A program made the position numbers and the translations under genes. The notes beneath the pieces are model-generated. The model ran no database searches. It was not told where the DNA came from and saw nothing but the letters and a program-made list of their open reading frames with translations. A DNA stretch of 64,000 bases from Paragorgia papillata (Eukaryota; Cnidaria; Anthozoa; Scleralcyonacea; Coralliidae), in the NCBI GenBank assembly GCA_035771165.1, contig JAWNZC010000445.1, forward strand, positions 5,365,526 to 5,429,525, given 5' to 3'. Below are positions 1-11,414 of the stretch, in pieces (position 1 is the first letter of the stretch; every line of letters begins with the position of its first letter).

Positions 1-448
1 ACGGTTGTTTCTTTTTTAGTATTTTATGACTTTTCAAACTTTCAGAATTGTGTAAAATCTTCTCCCAAAATGCAGGAAATGCCATTTTAGAGACTCTAGA
101 TTTCAAAATTTTCAGGGGGAGCATACCCCCGGACCCCCCAAGGAAGTTTCGCTCCTCCCCTTTCAAAATCCTGCCTACCTATTAGATTCGTGGCAAAGTA
201 TGCTATAATTTAAAATCACTTCGGAGAACGACCAGATCTACAGTATTCGGCTATCACTGCATTTTCATTGGCTCCGAAGGCATCATCCGCTACATTCGGT
301 ACATTGTCGTTTAACCCTGCATTCTCATTGGCTCCGAAGGTTCCTATTGTTAACTTAACTTAACTTAACTTAACTTAACTTAACTTAACTTAAACTTACA
401 CGCACGACAGCAATGTATTTACTAGCGCATGCGCAGTAGATACAAAAA
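1..448. mobile_element. Foldback-like element, left-cut copy
   Basis: Only the distal arm is in the window. From right to left: gtagatacaaaaa end, GCGCATGCGC at 425-434, (TTAAC)n at about 350-393, then two inverted CCAAT motifs (cattggctccgaagg) near 267 and 328. Confidence 0.6.
425..434. promoter_or_regulatory. NRF1-like palindrome GCGCATGCGC
   Basis: A perfect 10-bp palindrome equal to the core of the NRF1 consensus. It recurs in every intact arm of the foldback-like elements (for example 4516-4525). The motif match is direct; any promoter activity is speculation. Confidence 0.3.
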
Positions 449-736
449 CAAAAACGGAGCCGAAACAGTAGACTCGTTCTACCATAGTAGCCCGAGTAAT
501 AATAATACAGCCTAGACTCGGCTACCACAGGTAGCCCAAGTAATAATCAAAATTGTGAAACTTGGCCCTGGAGCCTCATTTTCATGAAGCGTGACGTATT
601 ATTGAAAAGGACAATTTAGTCATGGTGCTGATGGCATTTGGAAACCGAGACATCGAGTCGGTAACGACCGTTTACAAAACCAAAACTTGTGTTGGCGCAC
701 CGTCTCTTGATTAAGGCTCGGTTTGCCATTACGTCC

Positions 737-820
737 GCTTTGCCCGCGCGGGCGGAGCGGGCGTTTTGGGAGTTGACAATTTCCAACTTTCAAAGCCCGA
801 TCCGCCCGCACGGGCAAAGC
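737..820. other. CpG-rich hairpin in granulin intron
   Basis: gctttgcccgcgcgggcgga at 737-756 pairs with 801-820 at 19 of 20 positions around a 44-base loop, in otherwise AT-rich DNA. Equivalent hairpins occur in the other units (for example 7118-7200); unit 3 has lost part of the stem. Confidence 0.7.
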
Positions 821-1314
821 TCACGTAACGGAAAGCGGCCTTTACCGAAGTGCATGCATAGTCAGTAAGAACTTGAACGCAAGTAATGCAATCATACGCT
901 TTTTGCTAATCACAAATGATGTAATTTTTTCCTTATTTTGATGAATGTCTATAGTGTGTAACATTTTATTATGGACATCAATCGAGGTGATCACACGTGA
1001 CCAGCGTAGCAGAGATAAGACCGCAAAGCGTTGCCGTTTGGCAACTTATTAATTTTATTCTGTCTAACGTCAGACGATTTCATTCGTCATGTGAAGACCT
1101 CACGACAAAGCTAAGAGTAAAAGGTTAAAATGTATATCAGTCCACTAATAGCTCCCAATTCATGGCAACACTCTTGAGAATGAGCCCAGCAGAACTTGGG
1201 CTCAGAACTTGGGCTCGTGGTATAATTGTTAAATATATATGAATAATTTTAAAGATACTAGCTATTAATATGTAAGAAAAATAAGAAAGTAAATTAAAAG
1301 TTGTTGATATTTAC

Positions 1315-1539
1315 TTCTGTGGCGGTTTTTTCCAGGTAGATCTTTGAAATCTCCGAACCTCTAGTGCATTGTCCCGAAGTACATGTGTAACCATGAGGGC
1401 AGCAATGCACATGATCCGAACAGCAAACGGCATTTGGGAAAGGACAACAACCGTATCCACCACTCGCTAATAGACAACAAGTGCTTCCACTAGGACATTC
1501 TAATCCATCTGGGCAGATGACGTTACTTTGTCGGTTAAT
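1315..1539 (-). CDS. Granulin-domain exon, unit 1 (last granulin in window)
   Basis: Intact 225-nt exon with the full granulin signature. The linker reads LEKTATE, the only copy with Glu at this site (CTG GAA AAA). No terminal exon is visible between here and position 1, and the tandem unit continues to the window edge, so the gene and probably the array extend further left. Confidence 0.9.
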
Positions 1540-2788
1540 CTACAAAAAGATAATTAGATTATTTCTATAAAAAATGTATTTAAATAGATATACATATTAA
1601 CATAAATGAAACAAAACTTCATATAGACAAAGAGAGTAGAGATGAGAAGTTATTGAGTTTGAGCACCAATAGCAAAATTTTAAATTTTCGGCATAAATTA
1701 AGCTAAAATATTTAATTTAAGAAAAATATGACTTATTCTTGGTAGGTAAAAACTTACTTACCATTCTGACTAGTAAAATTTTCATATTAAGTAATATTTT
1801 TCTTAAAAAAATTACAGTACTTTCCTTAAAACAAAGAATTATATACTTTCCAAGAATTTGAATTTTGCTATAGAAAGCATGCATAAACTATAGTGTGGAA
1901 CTCTGATGGAAGTAACAAAAAAACAACGTGAAATTGATACAAAAAAAGCAATGAGAAAACGACTTTAACATAACCACGAAAAAAATGTGTTGTAGTGTTT
2001 ACTTCTTAATTTACACTTGGGTTTATTGATGTTTTGGATTTAGGTTTAGTCAAAATGGCTAGGCGGTAACTCGTAAGGGTTTTCATTGGATTATAGGTGA
2101 CACACATAATTAATTATTTATTATATTTCTTTATTAAAATCAAATTTGCAGTAAAAAACTGAATTATCTTAATTTACAATGATTACTAGAATTTTACAAT
2201 TAAAAATGAGTCCGAGTAAAAGAAAAACCAAAAAAACAACTAGAGTTTGTTAAAACGAAGAGTCGCTGCCGGAATAAAACTATTCGCATAACGAGATGTT
2301 CTGCACTGCGGATTAGAAAATAGTCCGAATTTACGTAGACTGCACTTAAGTGTTCTTCGTCTAAACAATTGAACTTATGAGATGGATTGATCATATTTGA
2401 AAAGAAGCGCTTACAAAGATCGGATCTACGCGCATTCAAAGATGTAAGCTTGGCTTTCTCAATAGATCACTCTATATTCGCTGTTGGAAAATGTGATGCG
2501 CATTGCCCTACGCTGGATCGACTCGATCTGGTCGGACAAGTGTTGAGGGAGGCAATAATGCCACACTATTATATTATAAAATACAATATTATAAAATAAC
2601 ATTTATACTACGCAAGCTCTAAATCCTCTGATCATGATTGGTTAATAACTGTGTAGGATGATTTATACTCCTATTAAAGGCTCTTTTCTTTTTTGGTTCC
2701 CCTCCCCTTTTTGTGACTACTGCTGACCTGTTAGCCTCCTTCGCAGACGTTCTTATGGCTCGCTTACCTCCCCAACCTAACGTCTGCT

Positions 2789-3084
2789 CATAGTCAATCG
2801 AGATATGGTCTGGAAACTCAGCTAAAGTCTTGGTCTATCTTTTTGTTGCCTTTATGCATTTTTGTGCACGGTGCACGGTCACTGAACACATTGTATTTTA
2901 GTATAATGAAAGAATTGTCCAATAGCAACGTTTCAGTTCAATCACTCAACCGTGCTATTTCAATATCAATAAACCTAAAACAAAGGATGTGCACGGTGTA
3001 AGGTACGGTTCAACATAAAATCCCAGCTCATTATCGGCGCTTTGAAGTTTACCGAGTTTCCAGACCATATCTCGATTGACTATG
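2789..3084. mobile_element. 296-bp MITE with 31-bp perfect TIRs, unit 1
   Basis: The ends CATAGTCAATCGAGATATGG and CCATATCTCGATTGACTATG belong to a perfect 31-bp inverted repeat. It is flanked by gtctgct at 2782-2788 and 3085-3091 (7 bp, or 8 bp if the terminal C belongs to the target). It has no ORF. A 7-8 bp duplication suits a hAT- or P-like superfamily, not decided here. Confidence 0.85.
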
Positions 3085-4501
3085 GTCTGCTCACCCGAGA
3101 GCTACATTCCATTTCCTTTGTGTGCATGGACCAATGAAATTACACCATTGTCGTGCTAAATAAAGCCGTCCTGGGTTGCATGGTGTTGTTATGTGTAATT
3201 GGTTTAGTCGAAAGCTAATATTTTGAAAAGTTTAGCCTAGAACTTCACGAAATTTACGAAGAATATTGTTTTGACTATGTTCTTGCTGCCTACGCAAACA
3301 AATAAGCGTGAAAGTCAGTGTAAAGCGTAAGAGCGTTAAGAGAAATTTAAGATTGTAAACAAAAGCTCAAAGGTGTTTATAGTGTCTGAAGCGACTGCCC
3401 GAATTAGTTTACTTGAAAGCTAACATTTCGCTTACTATAGCTCAGAGCTTTATAAAATTTACGGAGAATGGTATTATGAATATGTTCTTTGGTCGTGTAA
3501 ATAAATCTGTGCGAAAAGCTTTAAAAAAGCACAAGTGTCGGCGACATGTATCTAACGGATAATAAATTTTACGCGATCGACTTTTGTTACTCAGCTTCAT
3601 ATATTCCAGGCAGTGACGCTTTTATTTCATGTACTGTATTCATATCGCGTTTCACAGTTACAACATCATCTTCATTCTATTTACGCAAAATTTTTACTAA
3701 ACTATATATAAGCAATAGTTTTCGAAATATTGGTTCAAACGGTCAGCCTCAAGGTCGAAGGTCAGGTTTCCAGATATTGGAACTAATTATGCAGTGATTG
3801 TCTATTTGTTGCTATAGTAAAAGTCATTGTCTTTACAAAACGCGCATGAAGTTTGTCAGTGAAGAAATTAAATCAAATTTTCGTTATATTATAAACCATA
3901 TATATTAGAGTTTCGCCACTCCGAAGAGGATACAAAAAATCAACACAAACTAGTTTCATCAGTGTCGTTTTGTTTAGAAAGCATTCCGCATTCGTACCGA
4001 AAACAACAACTAGCCATGAGTAAACGTGAAAAATAAACAATCTAGTTGTCAGTTATTTCTTAAAATATCATAATGCCGTTTAACACATTCGCAGGGGCGG
4101 TTTTAGACTACGTCAACTAAGTCGCGCGACGAAATGAAAATTTGACGTGAATATATAATTTTCGTTTGTTACACGTTAAAAAAATTACAAATAAAATCCT
4201 GGAAATAAAAAATAATTATCTAGTAATCTACAGTTCAGGCCAGAAAAATTTCCCCGTTGGCGTTTTCCCGTTTTCTTTACGCGCTTTCTTTATGCAGAGG
4301 TAGGGGGTGGAGATTGGAAGCTCAAGCAATCCCAATTTGCGAGTTTTATTTGGGCGAAATCCAAACACGAGGAAACACGAGGTGTATCAAGGGACGAGGC
4401 GAACGAAGGGCAAGAGCGATTAAGCGGTAAGAAAAATGGTTAATTTTCGCTGTTAACTCATACATGTAGTTATCTAACAAAGATGTTGTGAACTGTCGGA
4501 C

Positions 4502-6829
4502 TTTTTGTATATACTGCGCATGCGCTAGTAGATACATTGCTGTCGTGCGTGTAAGTTAAGTTAAGTTAAGTTAAGTTAAGTTAAGTTAAGTTAAGTTAAG
4601 TTAAGTTAAGTTAACAATAGAATTACTTCGGAGCCAATGAGAATGCAGGGTTAAACGACAATGTACCGATTAATATTAGCGGATGATGCCTTCGGAGCCA
4701 ATGAAAATGCAGAGTGGCACAACAACTTACGAGTGATAGCCAAATAGTTTGCCACGAATCTAATAGTTCGGGCTGAGTTGAGCACTGAATTGGCGAATAG
4801 AAATACGATGAGAACGACAAGTTGTGGTCTATATAGTAGTGGGTTTGTATGTGTTCGCGCTGAATGTTGATCTAAAATGTGATCAGAGCGACATTTTGTG
4901 TTAATTAATGTGTTGTGAATATGTCCTCGTCCGCTCGTCGTTTTGTGAAGTGATTTTTAAACTATAGCATAGTTGATGAATTAAATGAACTTGCTTTACT
5001 AGTGTTCGCGCTGAATGATGTAAAATCCGATCAGAGCGACATGCTGTGTTTTAATATAGTGTGTTGTGAATGTTCCCGCTGAGTTGAGCACTGAATGGCG
5101 ATCAGAAATACGATCAGACGACGTGTTGTCTATATGGTTTGTCGTGTCATTCCGTGTTTAGTAGCTAGTGTTTAGTGTAGGTCTAGCTCACCTACCGCGT
5201 TCCAGCTAGACCGGTCTAACAACCGAAATCCCGGTTGCACAAAGCGACATCTCGGTTAGGCGGGCTGCTTCGGTTCTCATATAAACGCAAGATGAAAATT
5301 AAATAGTAACAAACGCACGGTCTAGTCCAGCTCGCCTCCGTGTAAACAAGTCCATTATACTGTAGGTCTACGGCCCGTCTACCGAGATCAGGATATTTGC
5401 CAGCGACATTACTGATCAACAATTAAGTATATTTCAGTGAACAACTCCAAGGACATCAGGATTCAGGAAAGCGAAGAAAGAAAGCATGAAGATTAGTACA
5501 TTTTTAGCACGCGCCAGTTTCGCAAAGCCTGACGGGAGGACGTAATGATTGCCATTTCGAGACATAGACAAAACGAAAAAATATAGGCACGCTCAGCGTG
5601 CATGTATCTACTGCGCTACAGTACAAGTTGTAGCAACATTCTCAATTTAGTAGTTCAGCATATCTCGCGTAAATAAAACCACGCGCCTCGACTTTCTCGC
5701 TCAAACGACAAGCTTTCCATGAACGAGAAGACAGAGCGAGTGCTTGTTTGGCTTTCGAATCAAGATCTTTCTGAAATCTGAATAGCCTTTTGACTAATGT
5801 TTCAAGTGTACAGTTGACATGTTAGATCCTCGGCCAAGATGTCTTAGCTATAAGTTTTTGTATGCAGAAATCAACTGTACTTGGCACTGCTTGAGTTATA
5901 TGTAGGCGTATACAATATACTTATTCAAAAAGCGCGTTGATCATTGTTCAGACAAATCAATGTGTTACCAGAGTCTAACATAGTAAAGATTATAGAACGA
6001 AAGCGATATAGTGTGACATTCTTTTAACAACGCGATTAGCGATCGCGTTTCCTGTTTTTCCCAATTTACCTAAAAGCTAAAATTGTCCATTTTATGATTA
6101 GGGATAAACTAGGAGCGGTTGCTCCCCCCCCCCCCCCCCCCCCCCCTCCCCCTTTGCATGATGAAATTTAGTTTTTGAACACTCGTACTCAGATGCACAG
6201 GTGATTTACCCAGCGGTTATTGACTGGATCTCAGTCGCTCTTCTGACGCTAGTGACTAATAATATGAAATGGTACCTTCCTTGGCTCCTAATTCAGTCTC
6301 CGTATGTATCGCACGCATGTAACTTAACTCAACGGTTGTTTCTTTTTTAGTATTTTATGACTTTTCAAACTTTCAGAATTGTGTAAAATCTTCTCCCAAA
6401 ATGCAGGAAATGCCATTTTAGAGACTCTAGATTTCAAAATTTTCAGGGGGAGCATGCCCCCGGACCCCCCAAGGACGTTTCGCTCCTCCCCTTTCAAAAT
6501 CCTGCCTACCTATTAGATTCGTGGCAAAGTATGCTATAATTTAAAATCACTTCGGAGAACGACCAGATCTACAGTATTCGGCTATCACTGCATTTTCATT
6601 GGCTCCGAAGGCATCATCCACTACATTCGGTACATTGTCGTTTAACCCTGCATTCTCATTGGCTCCGAAGGTTCCTATTGTTAACTTAACTTGACTTAAC
6701 TTAACTTAACTTAACTTAACTTAACTTAACTTAACTTAACTTAACTTAACTTAACTTAACTTAACTTAACTTAAACTTACACGCACGACAGCAATGTATT
6801 TACTAGCGCATGCGCAGTAGATACAAAAA
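4502..6829. mobile_element. Foldback-like element, copy 1
   Basis: The two ends are inverted repeats: TTTTTGTATATACTGCGCATG at the left and its counterpart at 6800-6829. Each arm holds gcgcatgcgc, a cattgctgtcgtgcgtg block, a GTTAA/TTAAC tract (4551-4614 and about 6682-6773) and the paired sequences ending cttcggagccaatg. Between the arms lie about 400 bp with internally repeated gcgctgaatg...gatcagagcgacat modules, roughly 1 kb of unremarkable DNA and a poly-C tract of about 23 bases at 6123. No transposase ORF is seen. Long inverted arms made partly of short tandem repeats resemble Foldback elements; the class is inferred and no target duplication was found. Confidence 0.55.
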
Positions 6830-7694
6830 CAAAAACGGAGCCGAAACAGTAGACTCGTTCTACCATAGTAGCCCGAGTAATAATAATACAGCCTAGACTC
6901 GGCTACCACAGTTAGCCCAAGTAATAATCAAAATTGTGAAACTTGGCCCTGGAGCCTCATTTTCATGAAGCGTGACGTATTATTGAAAAGGACAATTTAG
7001 TCATGGTGCTGATGGCATTTGGAAACCGAGACATCGAGTCGGTAACGACCGTTTACAAAACCAAAACTTGTGTTGGCGCACCGTCTCTTGATTAAGGCTC
7101 GGTTTGGCATTATGTCCGCTTTGCCCGCGCGGGCGGAGCGGGCGTTTTGGAAGTTGACAATTTCCAACTTTCAAAGCCCGATCCGCCCGCACGGCAAAGC
7201 TCACATAACGGAAAGCGGCCTTTACCGAAGTGCATGCATAGTCAGTAAGAACTTGAACGCAAGTAATGCAATCATACGCTTTTTGCTAATCACAAATGAT
7301 GTAATTTTTTCCTTATTTTGATGAATGTCTATAGTGTGTAACATTTTATTATGGACATCAATCGAGGTGATCACACGTGACCAGCGTAGCAGAGATAAGA
7401 CCGCAAAGCGTTGCCGTTTGGCAACTTATTAATTTTATTCTGTCTAACGTCAGACGATTTCATTCGTCATGTGAAGACCTCACGACAAAGCTAAGAGTAA
7501 AAGGTTAAAATGTATATCAGTCCACTAATAGTTCCCAATTCATGGCAACACTCTTGAGAATGAGCCCAGCAGAACTTGGGCTCAGAACTTGGGCTCGTGG
7601 TATAATTGTTAAATATATATGAATAATTTTTAAGATACTAGCTATTAATATGTAAGAAAAATAAGAAAGTAAATTAAAAGTTGTTGATATTTAC

Positions 7695-7920
7695 TTCTGT
7701 GGCGGTTTTTTTTCAGGTAGATCTTTGAAATCTCCGAACCTCTAGTGCATTGTCCCGAAGTACATGTGTAACCATGAGGGCAGCAATGCACATGATCCGA
7801 ACAGCAAACGGCATTTGGGAAAGGACAACAACCGTATCCACCACTCGCTAATAGACAACAAGTGCTTCCACTAGGACATTCTAATCCATCTGGGCAGATG
7901 ACGTTACTTTGTCGGTTAAT
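7695..7920 (-). pseudogene. Granulin-domain exon, unit 2, linker frameshift
   Basis: The granulin domain itself (all 12 cysteines) is intact. The A-run in the linker is one base longer (eight T on the plus strand at 7706-7713), making the exon 226 nt. With the usual donor the next exon would be read out of frame, so this copy would end the protein early unless another donor is used. The change sits in a homopolymer, so sequencing error cannot be excluded. Confidence 0.7.
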
Positions 7921-9169
7921 CTACAAAAAGATAATTAGATTATTTCTATAAAAAATGTATTTAAATAGATATACATATTAACATAAATGAAACAAAACTT
8001 CATATAGACAAAGAGAGTAGAGATGAGAAGTTATTGAGTTTGAGCACCAATAGCAAAATTTTAAATTTTCGGCATAAATTAAGCTAAAATATTTAATTTA
8101 AGAAAAATATGACTTATTCTTGGTAGGTAAAAACTTACTTACCATTCTGACTAGTAAAATTTTCATATTAAGTAATATTTTTCTTAAAAAAATTACAGTA
8201 CTTTCCTTAAAACAAAGAATTATATACTTTCCAAGAATTTGAATTTTGCTATAGAAAGCATGCATAAACTATAGTGTGGAACTCTGATGGAAGTAACAAA
8301 AAAACAACGTGAAATTGATACAAAAAAAGCAATCAGAAAACGACTTTAACATAACCACGAAAAAAATGTGTTGTAGTGTTTACTTCTTAATTTACACTTG
8401 GGTTTATTGATGTTTTGGATTTAGGTTTAGTCAAAATGGCTAGGCGGTAACTCGTAAGGGTTTTCATTGGATTATAGGTGACACACATAATTAATTATTT
8501 ATTATATTTCTTTATTAAAATCAAATTTGCAGTAAAAAACTGAATTATCTTAATTTACAATGATTACTAGAATTTTACAATTAAAAATGAGTCCGAGTAA
8601 AAGAAAAACCAAAAAACCAACTAGAGTTTGTTAAAACGAAGAGTCGCTGCCGGAATAAAACTATTCGCATAACGAGATGTTCTGCACTGCGGATTAGAAA
8701 ATAGTCCGAATTTACGTAGACTGCACTTAAGTGTTCTTCGTCTAAACAATTGAACTTATGAGATGGATTGATCATATTTGAAAAGAAGCGCTTACAAAGA
8801 TCGGATCTACGCGCATTCAAAGATGTAAGCTTGGCTTTCTCAATAGATCACTCTATATTCGCTGTTGGAAAATGTGATGCGCATTGCCCTACGCTGGATC
8901 GACTCGATCTGGTCGGACAAGTGTTGAGGGAGGCAATAATGCCACACTATTATATTATAAAATACAATATTATAAAATAACATTTATACTACGCAAGCTC
9001 TAAATCCTCTGATCATGATTGGTTAATAACTGTGTAGGATGATTTATACTCCTATTAAAGGCTCTTTTCTTTTTTGGTTCCCCTCCCCTTTTTGTGACTA
9101 CTGCTGACCTGTTAGCCTCCTTCGCAGACGTTCTTATGGCTCGCTTACCTCCCCAACCTAACGTCTGCT

Positions 9170-9465
9170 CATAGTCAATCGAGATATGGTCTGGAAACTC
9201 AGCTAAAGTCTTGGTCTATCTTTTTGTTGCCTTTATGCATTTTTGTGCACGGTGCACGGTCACTGAACACATTGTATTTTAGTATAATGAAAGAATTGTC
9301 CAATAGCAACGTTTCAGTTCAATCACTCAACCGTGCTATTTCAATATCAATAAACCTAAAACAAAGGATGTGCACGGTGTAAGGTACGGTTCAACATAAA
9401 ATCCCAGCTCATTATCGGCGCTTTGAAGTTTACCGAGTTTCCAGACCATATCTCGATTGACTATG
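9170..9465. mobile_element. 296-bp MITE, unit 2 copy
   Basis: Same location, TIRs and flanking gtctgct as in unit 1, so it predates the array expansion. Confidence 0.85.
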
Positions 9466-10941
9466 GTCTGCTCACCCGAGAGCTACATTCATTTCCTTTG
9501 TGTGCATGGACCAATGAAATTACACCATTGTCGTGCTAAATAAAGCCGTCCTGGGTTGCATGGTGTTGTTATGTGTAATTGGTTTAGTCGAAAGCTAATA
9601 TTTTGAAAAGTTTAGCCTAGAACTTCACGAAATTTACGAAGAATATTGTTTTGACTATGTTCTTGCTGCCTACGCAAACAAATAAGCGTGAAAGTCAGTG
9701 TAAAGCGTAAGAGCGTTAAGAGAAATTTAAGATTGTAAACAAAAGCTCAAAGGTGTTTATAGTGTCTGAAGCGACTGCCCTAATTAGTTTACTTGAAAGC
9801 TAACATTTCGCTTACTATAGCTCAGAGCTTTATAAAATTTACGGAGAATGGTATTATGAATATGTTCTTTGGTCGTGTAAATAAATCTGTGCGAAAAGCT
9901 TTAAAAAAGCACAAGTGTCGGCGACATGTATCTAACGGATAATAAATTTTACGCGATCGACTTTTGTTACTCAGCTTCATATATTCCAGGCAGTGACGCT
10001 TTTATTTCATGTACTGTATTCATATCGCGTTTCACAGTTACAACATCATCTTCATTCTATTTACGCAAAATTTTTACTAAACTATATATAAGCAATAGTT
10101 TTCGAAATATTGGTTCAAACGGTCAGCTCAAGGTCGAAGGTCAGGTTTCCAGATATTGGAACTAATTATGCAGTGATTGTCTATTTGTTGCTATAGTAAA
10201 AGTCATTGTCTTTACAAAACGCGCATGAAGTTTGTCAGTGAAGAAATTAAATCAAATTTTCGTTATATTATAAACCATATATATTAGAGTTTCGCCACTC
10301 CGAAGAGGATACAAAAAATCAACACAAACTAGTTTCATCAGTGTCGTTTTGTTTAGAAAGCATTCCGCATTCGTACCGAAAACAACAACTAGCCATGAGT
10401 AAACGTGAAAAATAAACAATCTAGTTGTCAGTTATTTTTAAAATATCATAATGCCGTTTAACACATTCGCAGGGGCGGTTTTAGACTACGTCAACTAAGT
10501 CGCGCGACGAAATGAAAATTTGACGTGAATATATAATTTTCGTTTGTTACACGTTAAAAATTTACAAATAAAATCCTGCAAATAAAAAATAATTATCTAG
10601 TAATCTACAGTTCAGGCCAGAAAAATTTCCCCGTTGGCGTTTTCCCGTTTTCTTTACGCGCTTTCTTTATGCAGAGGTAGGGGGTGGAGATTGGAAGCTC
10701 AAGCAATCCCAATTTGCGAGTTTTATTTGGGCGAAATCCAAACACGAGGAAACACGAGGTGTATCAAGGGACGAGGCGAACGAAGGGCAAGAGCGATTAA
10801 GCGGTAAGAAAAATGGTTAATTTTCGCTGTTAACTCATACATGTAGTTATCTAACAAAGATGTTGTGAACTGTCGGACTTTTTGTATATACTGCGCATGC
10901 GCTAGTAGATACATTGCTGTCGTGCGTGTAAGTTAAGTTAA

Positions 10942-11414
10942 AGTGTTTATGAAACGAAAATTAAGTTTGTCTTATTTGAAAGTACTTTTAAAATGACAAA
11001 GTAAGACCTTTTGCAGTTTTTTGTTTCCTTACTTTGTTTTTAAGATATCACAGTTTGTTTTATAAGCGAAACTAACCAGTGACGTCACGACGTGCATAAT
11101 GACTTACCGGGAAAGGTTATATATCTTTGCTATTATCAGACGGAATCACTTCGAAGCAGTTGTGTGTGTGTTCTTCCCTTACAACAACAAAAGTATACAT
11201 TCTCAACTGATTTCGTTTAATAATAGCAAAGATATATAACCTTTCACAGTAAGTCATTATGCACGTTGTGATGTCACTGGTTAGTTTCACATATAAAACA
11301 AACTGAAATATCTCAACAACGAAGCAATGAAACAAAAAACGGCAAAAGATGTTACTTTGTCATTTTAAAAGTACTTTCAAATAAGACAAACTTAATTTTC
11401 GTTTCATAAGCACT
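10942..11414. mobile_element. TTAA-target palindromic MITE (unit 2)
   Basis: The ends AGTGTTTATGAAACG and CGTTTCATAAGCACT are extended inverted repeats (about 65 bp, then further palindromic blocks). The element is flanked by TTAA on both sides, the duplication typical of piggyBac and Kolobok. It landed in a GTTAA tract, which offers a TTAA every five bases. No ORF of note. Confidence 0.8.

Larger units (their letters stand above)
1..6331. repeat. Tandem unit 1
   Basis: Reference layout. 1-178 is the inner part of a GC-biased MITE with GGGGGAGCAT and CCCCCGGACC blocks. 188-448 is the foldback arm with the (TTAAC)n tract. 449-1314 is intron, including a GC-rich hairpin at 737-820. 1315-1539 is the granulin exon. 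1540-2788 is AT-rich intron with no signal. 2789-3084 is a 296-bp MITE. 3200-3550 is a weak direct duplication of about 195 bp (GAAAGCTAA...GCTT modules). 3551-4500 is plain intron. 4502-6331 is the next foldback element with a poly-C tract near 6123. The unit repeats with about 6331-bp spacing at very high identity. Confidence 0.95.

Noticed and set aside
2200..2439. 79-residue minus-strand ORF near the granulin exon in each unit
   Set aside because: Indels in the A-rich stretch change its frame between units (84, 83 and 62 residues), so it is not under coding constraint.
6682..6773. (TTAAC)n as an interstitial telomere
   Set aside because: The unit is five bases and not TTAGGG-like, and the tracts occur in inverted pairs in every unit.
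10723..10914. 63-residue minus-strand ORF repeated in all seven units (also at 4346, 21004, 27679, 34073, 40672, 49256)
   Set aside because: It recurs because the whole unit is duplicated. It has no domain or splice support and overlaps the foldback arm.
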